Positions 32,575 to 40,762 of a DNA stretch of 50,363 nt are shown piece by piece; the first letter of the stretch is position 1, and every line of letters begins with the position of its first letter. The position numbers and the translations under genes were made by a program. The notes below the pieces were generated by a model, which saw only the letters and a program-made list of their open reading frames with translations, did not search any database and was not told the origin of the DNA. Origin of the DNA: Solirubrobacteraceae bacterium (GTDB taxonomy: Bacteria > Actinomycetota > Thermoleophilia > Solirubrobacterales > Solirubrobacteraceae); the NCBI GenBank assembly GCA_017882405.1, contig JADGPO010000018.1, positions 1 through 50,363 on the forward strand. The letters run 5' to 3'.

Positions 32575-33571
32575 GCCTCCGTACGCAACCGTTCTGAAAC
32601 CGTACGGACGAGCTCTCGTTGACCTCGCGCTCCAGCGAACGGAGATCGTCTGCCTATCCGGCGATTTGACTCGACAGTGCGAGGTCGACCTCTTCGAGGA
32701 CGAGATCCCGGAACGGTTCGTCAACGCCGGGATGGCCGAGGCCAACATGATCAGCATGGCCGGTGCGCTGGCGAGAACTGGGCACATTCCGTTCGTCCAC
32801 ACCTTTGGAGTATTCGCGACCCGCCGGCCGTTGGACCAGATTGTCAACTCGGTGGCATATCCGAACCTGCCGGTGAGGATCGTCGGCTTCATGCCGGGCG
32901 TCTCAAGTCCCGGTGGACCAAGCCACCAGGCGATCGAGGATGTCGCCCTCATGCGAGCCCTGCCAAACATGACCGTGATCGACGTGGCAGATGCCGTGGA
33001 GATTCGCCAGGCCGTCGGGCTGATCGTCGACCTTCCCGGCCCGGCTTACCTTCGCCTCAAGCGCGGCGAGGTCCCGGTGATGTTCTCCGACGATCACGAG
33101 CTTTCGTTGGAGAAGGCACAGATCCTGACGCCGGGACACGACGTCGCGCTGGTCGCAAGCGGAATGATGGTCTCCACAGCCCTGGCCGCGGCGGTTACCC
33201 TTGCCGACGCCGGGGTGAGCGCGAGCGTCGTCAATGTGCCGGTCATCAAGCCCCTCGACGGCGCCACGATCATTCGGGCAGCATCGACCGCAACGGCAGT
33301 GGTCACCGCGGAGAATCACTCCGTTATCGGGGGTCTCGGCTCCGCGGTCGCCGAGGTCCTGGCCGAAGCCGGCCTCGGCCGCCCGTTGCGGCGTGTCGGT
33401 CTGCGGGATACGTTCGCTGAGGGAGCGCAGAACGCAGCCTCACTGTTTCTCAAATATGGACTGGGCACCCAGGACATCATCGACCAGGTATGGAGCGTGC
33501 TCGGGCGCCCGGGCACCTCGCCGCAGGCGACCACCGTGGATGCCCCGGCCGGCGCCTACTCGCCGGTATGA
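32567..33571 (+). CDS. Split transketolase, C-terminal (pyrimidine-binding) subunit
   Basis: A 334-residue partner carrying the pyrimidine and C-terminal domains: the conserved glutamate in FVNAGMAEANMISMAGALA, HTFGVFATRRPLDQI, SHQAIEDVALMRALPNM, and the C-terminal VASGMMVSTALAAA. TTG 32567 is chosen because GGAGG lies 6 nt upstream, and the frame then overlaps the N-subunit stop by 8 nt. Together with the upstream gene it makes a complete transketolase. The operon continues with dehydrogenase paralog B and the crotonase. Confidence 0.87.
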   Translation: MLEPPYATVLKPYGRALVDLALQRTEIVCLSGDLTRQCEVDLFEDEIPERFVNAGMAEANMISMAGALARTGHIPFVHTFGVFATRRPLDQIVNSVAYPNLPVRIVGFMPGVSSPGGPSHQAIEDVALMRALPNMTVIDVADAVEIRQAVGLIVDLPGPAYLRLKRGEVPVMFSDDHELSLEKAQILTPGHDVALVASGMMVSTALAAAVTLADAGVSASVVNVPVIKPLDGATIIRAASTATAVVTAENHSVIGGLGSAVAEVLAEAGLGRPLRRVGLRDTFAEGAQNAASLFLKYGLGTQDIIDQVWSVLGRPGTSPQATTVDAPAGAYSPV

Positions 33572-33604
33572 CCCGCGCACCACGACCGACTGAGAGTGTG
33601 AACC

Positions 33605-34507
33605 TTGACTGCTACTGAACCGCTCACCTTAGGCTGGCTCGGGACGGGCAGGATGGGTTCCGCCATGGCCAAACGCCTTCTCGTCGCCGGCCACGACCTG
33701 GCGGTTTGGAATCGGACCCGCGCTAAGGCCGAGCCCCTCGCTCGCTTGGGGGCCAAGGTGGTCGATCGGATCAGCGACCTGGCACAAGCTGACCTGGTGT
33801 TCATCATGGTGTCAACGCCGGCCGACCTCGAGGAAGTGGTCACGGGACCGGGTGGCCTGCTGTCCGCCGCGCGCAGGCCCCGCATGATCGTCGACTGCTC
33901 CAGCGTGGGGGCGGACACCTCGGCCCGCGTCCGCGAAGCGGCGAGCGCCTGCGGCGTCGAGTTCCTGGCGGCGCCGGTCAGCGGCAACCCCCACGTAGTC
34001 GCCGAGGGTCAGGGAGTCATGATCGCCTCGGGTCCGCAATCCACGTACGACGTGGCGGAGCCGTTTCTGCGCAGCATCGTGAAGATGTCAGTCTGGGGAG
34101 GCGCGGATGAGCAGGCGCGGCTGGTCAAGATCTGCCACAACCTCTACCTCGGCCTGCTCGTGCAGTCGCTGTCCGAAGTGACAACCCTGGCCGAGAAGTC
34201 GGGGGTGCCGCGCGGGGCGTTCCTTGATTTTCTCAACAGCACGGGCCTGGGGACCGACTGGGTTCGGAGGCGAACTCCCGATCTGCTCGCTCTGGACTGG
34301 ACGCCCACTTTCACCACCGAGCTGCTGCGCAAGGACTTTGACCTCGGGTTGGCCGCAGGCCGAAGCGCCGAGCTCTCGATGCCGTTGACAGCGATCATGC
34401 TGCAGCTGATCCAGGCAGCGATTGGTCGCGGTCATCGCGACGACGACTTTCTCTCCCTCTTTGAGCATCAGGCGTCCTCGTCCGGGATGACGGTGACTCC
34501 AGAGTGA
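33605..34507 (+). CDS. 3-hydroxyisobutyrate-dehydrogenase-like NAD(P) oxidoreductase (paralog B)
   Basis: A 300-residue paralog of the enzyme at 25872-26861. Shared blocks include LGWLGTGRMGSAMAKRLLVAGHD, NRTRAKAEPLARLGAKVV, APVSGNPHVV and ARLVKICHNLYLG, with the catalytic Lys and Asn. The GNP variant of the substrate loop occurs in both, so they form one subfamily. TTG 33605 is the only in-frame start that avoids an upstream stop (GTG 33596 is followed directly by TGA). The C-terminus lacks the acidic tail of paralog A. It probably acts on a related beta-hydroxy acid in the same pathway. Confidence 0.86.
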   Translation: MTATEPLTLGWLGTGRMGSAMAKRLLVAGHDLAVWNRTRAKAEPLARLGAKVVDRISDLAQADLVFIMVSTPADLEEVVTGPGGLLSAARRPRMIVDCSSVGADTSARVREAASACGVEFLAAPVSGNPHVVAEGQGVMIASGPQSTYDVAEPFLRSIVKMSVWGGADEQARLVKICHNLYLGLLVQSLSEVTTLAEKSGVPRGAFLDFLNSTGLGTDWVRRRTPDLLALDWTPTFTTELLRKDFDLGLAAGRSAELSMPLTAIMLQLIQAAIGRGHRDDDFLSLFEHQASSSGMTVTPE

Positions 34508-34542
34508 CCACCACGCAGCGAAGCTAGAAAGAGAGAGGGTCG

Positions 34543-35403
34543 ATGTCGTCACAGGAGTTTCTGGCCACACCAAGGTTCGACGAGTACCGGGAATTCTTCA
34601 AGGACTTCTACAAACTCGAGCGCCGCGATGACGGGGTTCTGCTCGTCCGCGCTCACACCGATGACGGCTCGATTCGGCTGAATGTGCAAAACCACCGCTC
34701 GCTCGGTCAGCTTCTCAAGGTGATCGGCGCCGATCCAGAGAACGAGGTGTTGATTCTGACCGGGTCCGGAGAGGACTTCATGATGACCAGCGATCCCGGG
34801 GGCTTCGCGCTCGAGGACGAGGACATGGAGTACTGGGCATACGAGTACGCCTACAAGGACGGCAGGATCAATGTCAGCGCTCTGGTCAACGATCTGGAGA
34901 TCCCCACCATCGGCGTCCTCAACGGTCCCGGCTTCCACACCGAGATCGTCTTGATGTGCGACATCACGATCTGCAGCGACGACGCGGTGATCTTCGATCT
35001 CCATTACGACATCGGATCTGTTCCCGCGGATGGCATCCACAACGCCTTCCAGGAGCTGCTGGGCGTCAAGCGGGCGGCGTACGCGTTGCTCACCGGTGAG
35101 GCGATCGACGCTGCCAAGGCCCTGGAGTACGGCCTCGTCAACGAGGCGATTCCCCGGGAGAGGCTGATCGCACGCGCCTACGAGATCGCCGACCACATCA
35201 TGAGCCAGCCGCGTATCACGCGTCGCCTCACGACGCAGATCGTGCGCCGCCCGTGGAAGAAGCGGATCGCGGACGACCTCGATGGCGGGTTCGGAATCCA
35301 GATGTTCGGCCATCTTGCCAAGAAGAAATCAATCCACGGCGAGCAGGCGATCTCGTCCACGGTCGACTACGTACGCCGCGGGCGCAAGAACAACTTCGAC
35401 TGA
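34543..35403 (+). CDS. Crotonase-superfamily protein resembling 6-oxocamphor hydrolase
   Basis: A 286-residue enzyme of the crotonase fold. The N-terminal pattern EYREFFKDFYKLERRDDGVLLV and the block VIFDLHYDIGSVPADGIHNAF parallel 6-oxocamphor hydrolase, a beta-diketone C-C hydrolase. The His and Asp of HYDIGSVPADG correspond to its catalytic His145 and Asp154. This motif is not typical of enoyl-CoA hydratases, whose two Glu residues are absent here. I infer retro-Claisen cleavage of a cyclic or linear 1,3-diketone, without CoA. A long Lys/Arg-rich C-terminus (KKRIADDL, RRGRKNNFD) is unusual. An AAAGAGAGAGG-type site precedes ATG 34543. It converges on the LacI gene 3 nt away. Confidence 0.75.
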   Translation: MSSQEFLATPRFDEYREFFKDFYKLERRDDGVLLVRAHTDDGSIRLNVQNHRSLGQLLKVIGADPENEVLILTGSGEDFMMTSDPGGFALEDEDMEYWAYEYAYKDGRINVSALVNDLEIPTIGVLNGPGFHTEIVLMCDITICSDDAVIFDLHYDIGSVPADGIHNAFQELLGVKRAAYALLTGEAIDAAKALEYGLVNEAIPRERLIARAYEIADHIMSQPRITRRLTTQIVRRPWKKRIADDLDGGFGIQMFGHLAKKKSIHGEQAISSTVDYVRRGRKNNFD

Positions 35404-35406
35404 CTG

Positions 35407-36429
35407 CTACGCGGCGGGAGTACCTGTCGAGGCCCTGATCACCAGCGCGGGCTCGAGCAGGATCTCGCGGGCGGGCTGCGAGGGGTCACTGAGCTGCTGC
35501 AGCAAGAGGTCGGCCGCCACCGTGCCGATCTCCCGCTGGGGGACGCGCACGGTGGTGAGCGGGGGCCGCAGCCGGTCGACGAACGGCATGTCGTTGAAGC
35601 CGACGATCGATACGTCCTCCGGACAGCTGAGACCGTGAGCGGCGAGCGTGTCATAGCAACCGATCGCCAGCCGGTCGTTGCCCGCAACGACCGCGGTCAC
35701 TCGCGGCTGAAGATTAAGGAGCTCGGCGCTCGCGCGCGTCCCCTCGGACTCGGTCAAGGCTGCGGTGAAGCTGACGTAGCCGGCGGGGACCTCGAGCCCG
35801 GCCGTGCGCATCGCCTCGAGGAAGCCGAGGTAACGACGATGACCGGTGGAGACGTTCTGCGGGCCGGCCAGATGCCCGATCCGTCGATGCCCGAGCGCAG
35901 CCACATGCTCGACCGCCAAGCGTATCCCCTCGCGGTCGTCGACCGTGACGGCCGGAACCGATCCATCCTCGAAGCTGCGATTGACCAGCACGAGTGGAGT
36001 CCCACCGGCTCCCGCTTCTGCGAGCAGCTCATGGTCGAGCCGGGCCGTCGCCGCGATGAACCCGTCGACCTGTCGCGCGCGCATGGCCGCAATCTGGGTG
36101 CGCTCCCGATCCGCGTCGTTGTCGGTGTTGACGATCAGCGCCGTATAGCCTGCCTCGGTCAGCCGGTCCTCGATTCCGCGCACGATCGGTGGAAACAGGG
36201 GATTGGTGAGGTCGGGGATCACCACCCCCACGGTGAAGGAGCGGTTGGTCTTCAGTCCGCGCGCGATCGGGTTGGGCCGGTAGCCGAGCCGCTCGGCGGC
36301 ACGGAGCACGCGCTCGGCCGTTTCCGGGTTGACGAGGGCCCGCGTCTGCTCGTTGAGCGCACGGGAAACGGTGCCGGGATGGACCTCGGCCACTCGAGCC
36401 ACATCCCGGATGGTCACTGCAGCGCGCAC
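35407..36429 (-). CDS. LacI-family transcriptional regulator
   Basis: A 340-residue repressor. The N-terminal helix-turn-helix is VTIRDVARVAEVHPGTVSRAL, followed by the hinge helix GYRPNPIARGLKTNRS, then the periplasmic-binding-protein-like core (about 60-330) beginning TVGVVIPDLTNPLFPPIVRG. GTG 36429 gives the usual start just before the helix-turn-helix. The operators at 24518-42960 have the central-CpG, 14-bp symmetry typical of LacI-family sites, and this is the only LacI regulator in the window, so it is the likely binding protein. It lies in the same strand run as the ABC importer operon under operator 5, so it would control its own synthesis. The inducer is unknown. Confidence 0.93.
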   Translation of the reverse strand: MRAAVTIRDVARVAEVHPGTVSRALNEQTRALVNPETAERVLRAAERLGYRPNPIARGLKTNRSFTVGVVIPDLTNPLFPPIVRGIEDRLTEAGYTALIVNTDNDADRERTQIAAMRARQVDGFIAATARLDHELLAEAGAGGTPLVLVNRSFEDGSVPAVTVDDREGIRLAVEHVAALGHRRIGHLAGPQNVSTGHRRYLGFLEAMRTAGLEVPAGYVSFTAALTESEGTRASAELLNLQPRVTAVVAGNDRLAIGCYDTLAAHGLSCPEDVSIVGFNDMPFVDRLRPPLTTVRVPQREIGTVAADLLLQQLSDPSQPAREILLEPALVIRASTGTPAA

Positions 36430-36456
36430 GGGCGGATTATGCAGTCGGCCCCTCAC

Positions 36457-38085
36457 TCAGACCCGGGCGGCCCGAGCGGCGCCACCTGACGCGCTCATCA
36501 CCTTCGCGGGGTCCTCGCCGAGGTCTGAGAGCATCACCAGGGCGGCGTTGCGGCCCGGGCCGCCGGTCACCGAGCCGCCGGGATGCGTGGTTCCCCCGGT
36601 CTGGTAGAGGCCGGGGATCGGCATTCGATGCTGCGCCCAACCGGGGGCCGGCCGCTGAGCGCCGCTGTAGGCCACCGAGCGGTCCCCGCCGTGGAAGGTG
36701 CCGTGCCACATGTGGGGGTTGGACTGCTCGAGATCGACCGGGGAGACGATCAGCTCGGCGAGGATCTTCTCGGCGGTCAGGTTGGGCGCCGCCCGGCGCA
36801 GGTGCGCCAGGTGCTCGGCGGCGATCTCGGCGCGCAGCCGCCCCCACTGCCCCGGCCCGTCGGGACCGGGGGCGTAGGGCTGCATGCCCAGGATCTTCAC
36901 GGTGTGGCACCCCGCCGGCGCGCGCGTGGGGTCGGCGACGGTTGGGGTGGGGAACAGCAGCCACGCCCCGTCGTGGACCAGGCGCCCCTCGCAGACGTCG
37001 CGCCCCATGCGCAGGATGTCCTCGGGCCAGCCCGCAACGCCGGCCGAGACCACCTCCAGCTCGCCGCCGTCGCGCGTGCGATAGCGCGGGGGCTCGGTGG
37101 CGGCGTAGTGCGCCGCGAAGGCGCTGACGCCGGGATCGAAGGTGTCGATCGCGTAGCGGAAGTCCTCGCCCCACGCCTGTGCGGGAGCCATCTCGACCAG
37201 GTCCTTGACGTGGATCGTCGACAGGACGGCCTCGCGCGCGAGGTGGCGCTCGCCGTCGGCGCAGACCACGCCGACGCAGCGTCCCTCCTCGATCACCAGC
37301 TCGGTGACGCGGCACCCGCAGCGAACCTCGCCGCCGTGGCGCTCGATCACCTCCACCAGCGCCCGCGCCAGCTCGCCGGATCCTCCCCGGGGCATCGTCC
37401 AGCTGCGCCGTTGGCGCCCGAAGACGATCGAGTAGGCCAGCGGCGCCGAGCCCGCCGAGCCGACGGGCTGGCCGGTCTGGAAGGCCATCCACAGCATGAA
37501 CGAGCGCACATGGCGGCTGCGGAACTCGTGGCGCACCACCTCCCAGGCGCTCATCGCGGCCCGGCGGCGCCACCGCGCCGCTCCCTCGCGCCCCTCCAGC
37601 AGCTCGTCGAACGACGGCCCCCACCCGACGGGCGTGAAGCGCTGGCGTCCGAAGACGTCCTTGACGGCGTCGTACTCGGCCAGCAGCCGCCGGTAGCTGC
37701 GCGCATCCTCGGGGTCAAAGCGGGCGATCTCCTGGCAGGTGCGCTCCAGGTCCAGCCACATGGTGATCGACTCCCCGTCGGGGAACACCACGTGAGCGAC
37801 CGGGTCGGGCTCGATGTAGGTGAGGCCGTGCTCGGCGATCAGGCCGAGCTCGTCGTCGGCGAGCACGGGATTGGTCTGGATCAGCGTATGGCCGGTGGAG
37901 CACGAGTCCAATCGGTAGCCCGGCAGCAGCAGCTCCTCCGAGGCGACGCCGCCGCCGGGGACCGGCCGGCCGTCGAGGACCAGGCAGCGATGACCCGCGC
38001 GGGTCAGGTAGGCGGCGGTGATCAGGCTGTTGTGACCCGCGCCGGCGACGATCACGTCCGCCGACGGAGTGCGATCACCGCTCAC
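36457..38085 (-). CDS. FAD-dependent oxidoreductase (PYROXD2/phytoene-desaturase-like)
   Basis: A 542-residue flavoprotein. The N-terminal dinucleotide-binding motif is VIVAGAGHNSLITAAYLTRAGH, then the FAD-contact segment LDGRPVPGGGVASEELLLPGY. The C-terminal HPGGSVTGGPGRNAALVML is the second FAD motif. The family includes carotenoid desaturases and the PYROXD2 group; the sequence context (GSGELARALVEVIERHGGEV) is of the latter. The GTG start overlaps the stop of the fused ATPase gene, so it is the fourth gene in the importer operon. It would oxidise an unsaturated or alicyclic substrate with FAD. No specific substrate can be assigned. Confidence 0.8.
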   Translation of the reverse strand: MSGDRTPSADVIVAGAGHNSLITAAYLTRAGHRCLVLDGRPVPGGGVASEELLLPGYRLDSCSTGHTLIQTNPVLADDELGLIAEHGLTYIEPDPVAHVVFPDGESITMWLDLERTCQEIARFDPEDARSYRRLLAEYDAVKDVFGRQRFTPVGWGPSFDELLEGREGAARWRRRAAMSAWEVVRHEFRSRHVRSFMLWMAFQTGQPVGSAGSAPLAYSIVFGRQRRSWTMPRGGSGELARALVEVIERHGGEVRCGCRVTELVIEEGRCVGVVCADGERHLAREAVLSTIHVKDLVEMAPAQAWGEDFRYAIDTFDPGVSAFAAHYAATEPPRYRTRDGGELEVVSAGVAGWPEDILRMGRDVCEGRLVHDGAWLLFPTPTVADPTRAPAGCHTVKILGMQPYAPGPDGPGQWGRLRAEIAAEHLAHLRRAAPNLTAEKILAELIVSPVDLEQSNPHMWHGTFHGGDRSVAYSGAQRPAPGWAQHRMPIPGLYQTGGTTHPGGSVTGGPGRNAALVMLSDLGEDPAKVMSASGGAARAARV

Positions 38086-39680
38086 GGCGTCGCGCCGACC
38101 GTGACCGCGCCGCCCAGGTAGAGAGCGCCGATCTCCGGGTGCTCGAGCACCTCCTGACCGGAGCCCGTGAGCCGCACCATCCCGTTCTCCAGCACGACGC
38201 CGTGCGAGCTCAACCGCAGCCCGGCACGCGCGTTCTGCTCCACCAGCAGGATCGTCTTGCCCTGGCGGTTCATCAGCTCGATCATCTCGAAGACCATCTG
38301 CCGCGTCTGGGGATCCAGGCCCATCGAGGGCTCGTCGAGCATGATCAGGGCCGGGTCCAGCATCAGGCAGCGCGCGAACTCCACCAGCCGCTGCTGGCCG
38401 CCGGACAAGCTGCCGGCCTTCTCGTCGGCGCGGTCGCGGACGATCGGATAGAGCTCCTGCACGGCCGCCAGGCGCTTGCGGACCAGCGCCCTGTCGTTGA
38501 CCGTGAACGCTCCCATCTCCACGTTCTCGCGCACCGTCATGTCGCCGAACAGGCTGTGCGCCTGGGGGATCTGGGAGATGCCCCGGCCCAGGACCTGCTT
38601 GGGGCTGAGCCCGGAGACGAGCTCGCGGTCGAAGCGGATCTGGCCCTCGCGCGGGCGCAGCAGACCGCTGATCGTCGCCATCAGCGTCGATTTCCCGGCC
38701 CCGTTGGGACCGACCACGCAGGTGATGCTGCCCCGCGGGACCTCGAGCGAGACGCGCTTGAGGATGTCGCCACCGCCGTAGCCGGCGGTGATGCCGGACA
38801 GCGAGAGGAGCGCGTTGGAGTCGCCGAGCCGCTCCCGCGGCGGGGTGCGCACCGGCGTCACCGTGACCGACGGGCGGCTGGAGTGGTCGTGGGCATGGGC
38901 GGCGCCGTCAGCCAGCTGGAGCTGGGTCGACGGGTCGTCCTCACCGCCGAGATAGGCGTCCAGCACCGCCGGGTCGGTGCGCACCTCGTCGGGCGCGCCG
39001 GAGACCAGCGCGGTGCCCTGGCTGAGGACCGTGATCCGCGAGCACAAGCTCATCACGAACTCCATGTTGTGCTCGACGATGAGAATCGTCTTGCCGCCTC
39101 GGTTGAGCTCCCGGATGCGGTCCGCGAGATGGGAGATGAGCGTCGGGTTGACCCCGCCGGCCGGCTCGTCGAGCAGCAGGATCGCCGGGTCGGCCACCAG
39201 CAGCGAGGCCAGCTCGAGCAGCTTGCGCTGCCCGTAGGACAAGTTCCCGGCGGGCTCGTGGGCGAGCCTCGTGATGCCGACGAAGTCCAGCAGCTCCATC
39301 GCGCGGCGCTTCTCGCTGGCCGATCCGGCCAGCCTCAACACGCCCCGCAGCCAGCCCTCCTTGCGCTGCGTGGCCACCAGCATGTTCTCCAGCACGCTGA
39401 GCCGCATGAACAGCCGCGTGAGCTGGAACGTGCGCCCGATCCCGAGCTTGAACACCCGGTCCGGCGGCGCGTTGGTGATCTCTGTGCCGTTGAAGTGAAC
39501 CTGCCCCTGCTGGATGCGCTCGTAGCCGGTGACCACGTTGAACAGCGTGGTCTTGCCCGACCCGTTGGGGCCGATCAAGCCGTTGATCTCGCCTTCGCGG
39601 ACCCCGAGATTGCAGAGCGAGAGCGCCTTCACGCCCCCGTAGGCCTTGGAGACGCCCTGGACCTCGATCAGGTTGCTCAT
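38082..39680 (-). CDS. LIV-type ABC importer ATPase, LivG-LivF fusion
   Basis: Two ABC ATPases joined in one 532-residue chain. The first (about 1-255, LivG-like) has Walker A GLIGPNGSGKTT, the Q-loop TFQLTRLF, signature LSYGQRKL and Walker B ILLLDEPAGG. After a His- and Pro-containing linker (about 256-300, DGAAHAHDHSSRPS) the second (about 300-532, LivF-like) has VVGPNGAGKST, LSGGQQRL and IMLDEPSMG. In most bacteria LivG and LivF are separate. The ATG overlaps the livM stop (ATGA). It powers the transport of a small organic molecule by the LivK/H/M system. Confidence 0.93.
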   Translation of the reverse strand: MSNLIEVQGVSKAYGGVKALSLCNLGVREGEINGLIGPNGSGKTTLFNVVTGYERIQQGQVHFNGTEITNAPPDRVFKLGIGRTFQLTRLFMRLSVLENMLVATQRKEGWLRGVLRLAGSASEKRRAMELLDFVGITRLAHEPAGNLSYGQRKLLELASLLVADPAILLLDEPAGGVNPTLISHLADRIRELNRGGKTILIVEHNMEFVMSLCSRITVLSQGTALVSGAPDEVRTDPAVLDAYLGGEDDPSTQLQLADGAAHAHDHSSRPSVTVTPVRTPPRERLGDSNALLSLSGITAGYGGGDILKRVSLEVPRGSITCVVGPNGAGKSTLMATISGLLRPREGQIRFDRELVSGLSPKQVLGRGISQIPQAHSLFGDMTVRENVEMGAFTVNDRALVRKRLAAVQELYPIVRDRADEKAGSLSGGQQRLVEFARCLMLDPALIMLDEPSMGLDPQTRQMVFEMIELMNRQGKTILLVEQNARAGLRLSSHGVVLENGMVRLTGSGQEVLEHPEIGALYLGGAVTVGATP

Positions 39681-40762
39681 CGCGCCGCTCCCGCCACGCC
39701 GCTGGTGACCTGGGACTCGCGCCCATCCGGCGGGCGGTGCGCCGCCTTGACCCGCCGGCGCTCCAGCCATTGGGACACGCCGGGCACGATGCCGCGAGGC
39801 ATCAGCAGGATCACCGCCAGGAATAGGACTCCGTAGGCGATCAGGTAGGTCCCGTTGCCCGAGACGCTCTGCGTCAGGTACTGCTGCAGCGACTCCAGCG
39901 CGGCCGCGCCCAGCAGCGGGCCGACGATCGTCCCCATGCCGCCGAGGAAGCCCATCAGCGCCAGCGACACGTCGAACAGCGGGTCGAACCCGAACTGGGG
40001 ATAGATCTGGCCGACGAAGTAGAAGTACAGGCCCCCGACCATCCCCACCGGGATAGCGGAGATCGTGAACGCGGTCAGCTTCACGCGGCGCGTCTTGACG
40101 CCGAGCCCGAGTGCCCGGTCCTCGTCGTCACGGATCGCCAGCAGCTGCAGCCCGAAGCGCGAACGGCGGATCGCCCAGGAGACGAGCACGGTGAGGACCA
40201 GGATGATCAGCGCGACGTAATAGAAGGGCTGGTTGTAGTTGGTCGGGGAAAAGGGCGCGAAGGGGAAGGTGATGCCTGATGTGCCGCCGGTGAAGCCGAG
40301 GTTGAACGCCGCCAGCTGGAAGATGAAGAAGATCGCGATCGTGACCACCACGAACGTGTGCCGGCGGGTGCGCAGCGCGATCAGCCCCACCGGGATCGCG
40401 ATCAGGCCGGCGACGATGCCGCCGAAGGGCAGCAGCGCGAACACCGGCCACCCACCCGCGACGTGCCAGTCACGCGCGGCCAGCGCCACGGCATAGCCCC
40501 CGGCGCCGAAGAACACGGCGTGCCCCAGGGCCAGATAGCCGGAGTAGCCGCTGAAGATGTTCCACGACGACGTCGCGACCATGAACACCAGCGTGAACAC
40601 CGCGATCGAGGTGGCGGTCGGGTCGGTCACCCCCAGCGGGAAGATGACGATCAGCGCGATCACCACCACGGCCACCCCGATGATCGCGCCGCGGGGCGCC
40701 GTCATCGGCGCAGTGGTCGACGGGGTCATCTCCGTCGGCTGCTCTCCCTCACTGTCGCTCAC
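39677..40762 (-). CDS. livM: LIV-type ABC importer permease LivM
   Basis: A 361-residue inner-membrane permease with about ten hydrophobic segments. The family motif LAIRDDEDRALGLGVKTRRVKLTAF contains the cytoplasmic loop that contacts the ATPase, and FLGGMGTIVGPLLGAAALE is the conserved C-terminal permease region. GTG 40762 is chosen because it overlaps the livH stop (GTGA). A hydrophilic tail (RRRVKAAHRPPDGRE) is longer than usual. It is part of the livK-H-M-GF operon behind operator 5. Confidence 0.93.
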   Translation of the reverse strand: MSDSEGEQPTEMTPSTTAPMTAPRGAIIGVAVVVIALIVIFPLGVTDPTATSIAVFTLVFMVATSSWNIFSGYSGYLALGHAVFFGAGGYAVALAARDWHVAGGWPVFALLPFGGIVAGLIAIPVGLIALRTRRHTFVVVTIAIFFIFQLAAFNLGFTGGTSGITFPFAPFSPTNYNQPFYYVALIILVLTVLVSWAIRRSRFGLQLLAIRDDEDRALGLGVKTRRVKLTAFTISAIPVGMVGGLYFYFVGQIYPQFGFDPLFDVSLALMGFLGGMGTIVGPLLGAAALESLQQYLTQSVSGNGTYLIAYGVLFLAVILLMPRGIVPGVSQWLERRRVKAAHRPPDGRESQVTSGVAGAAR

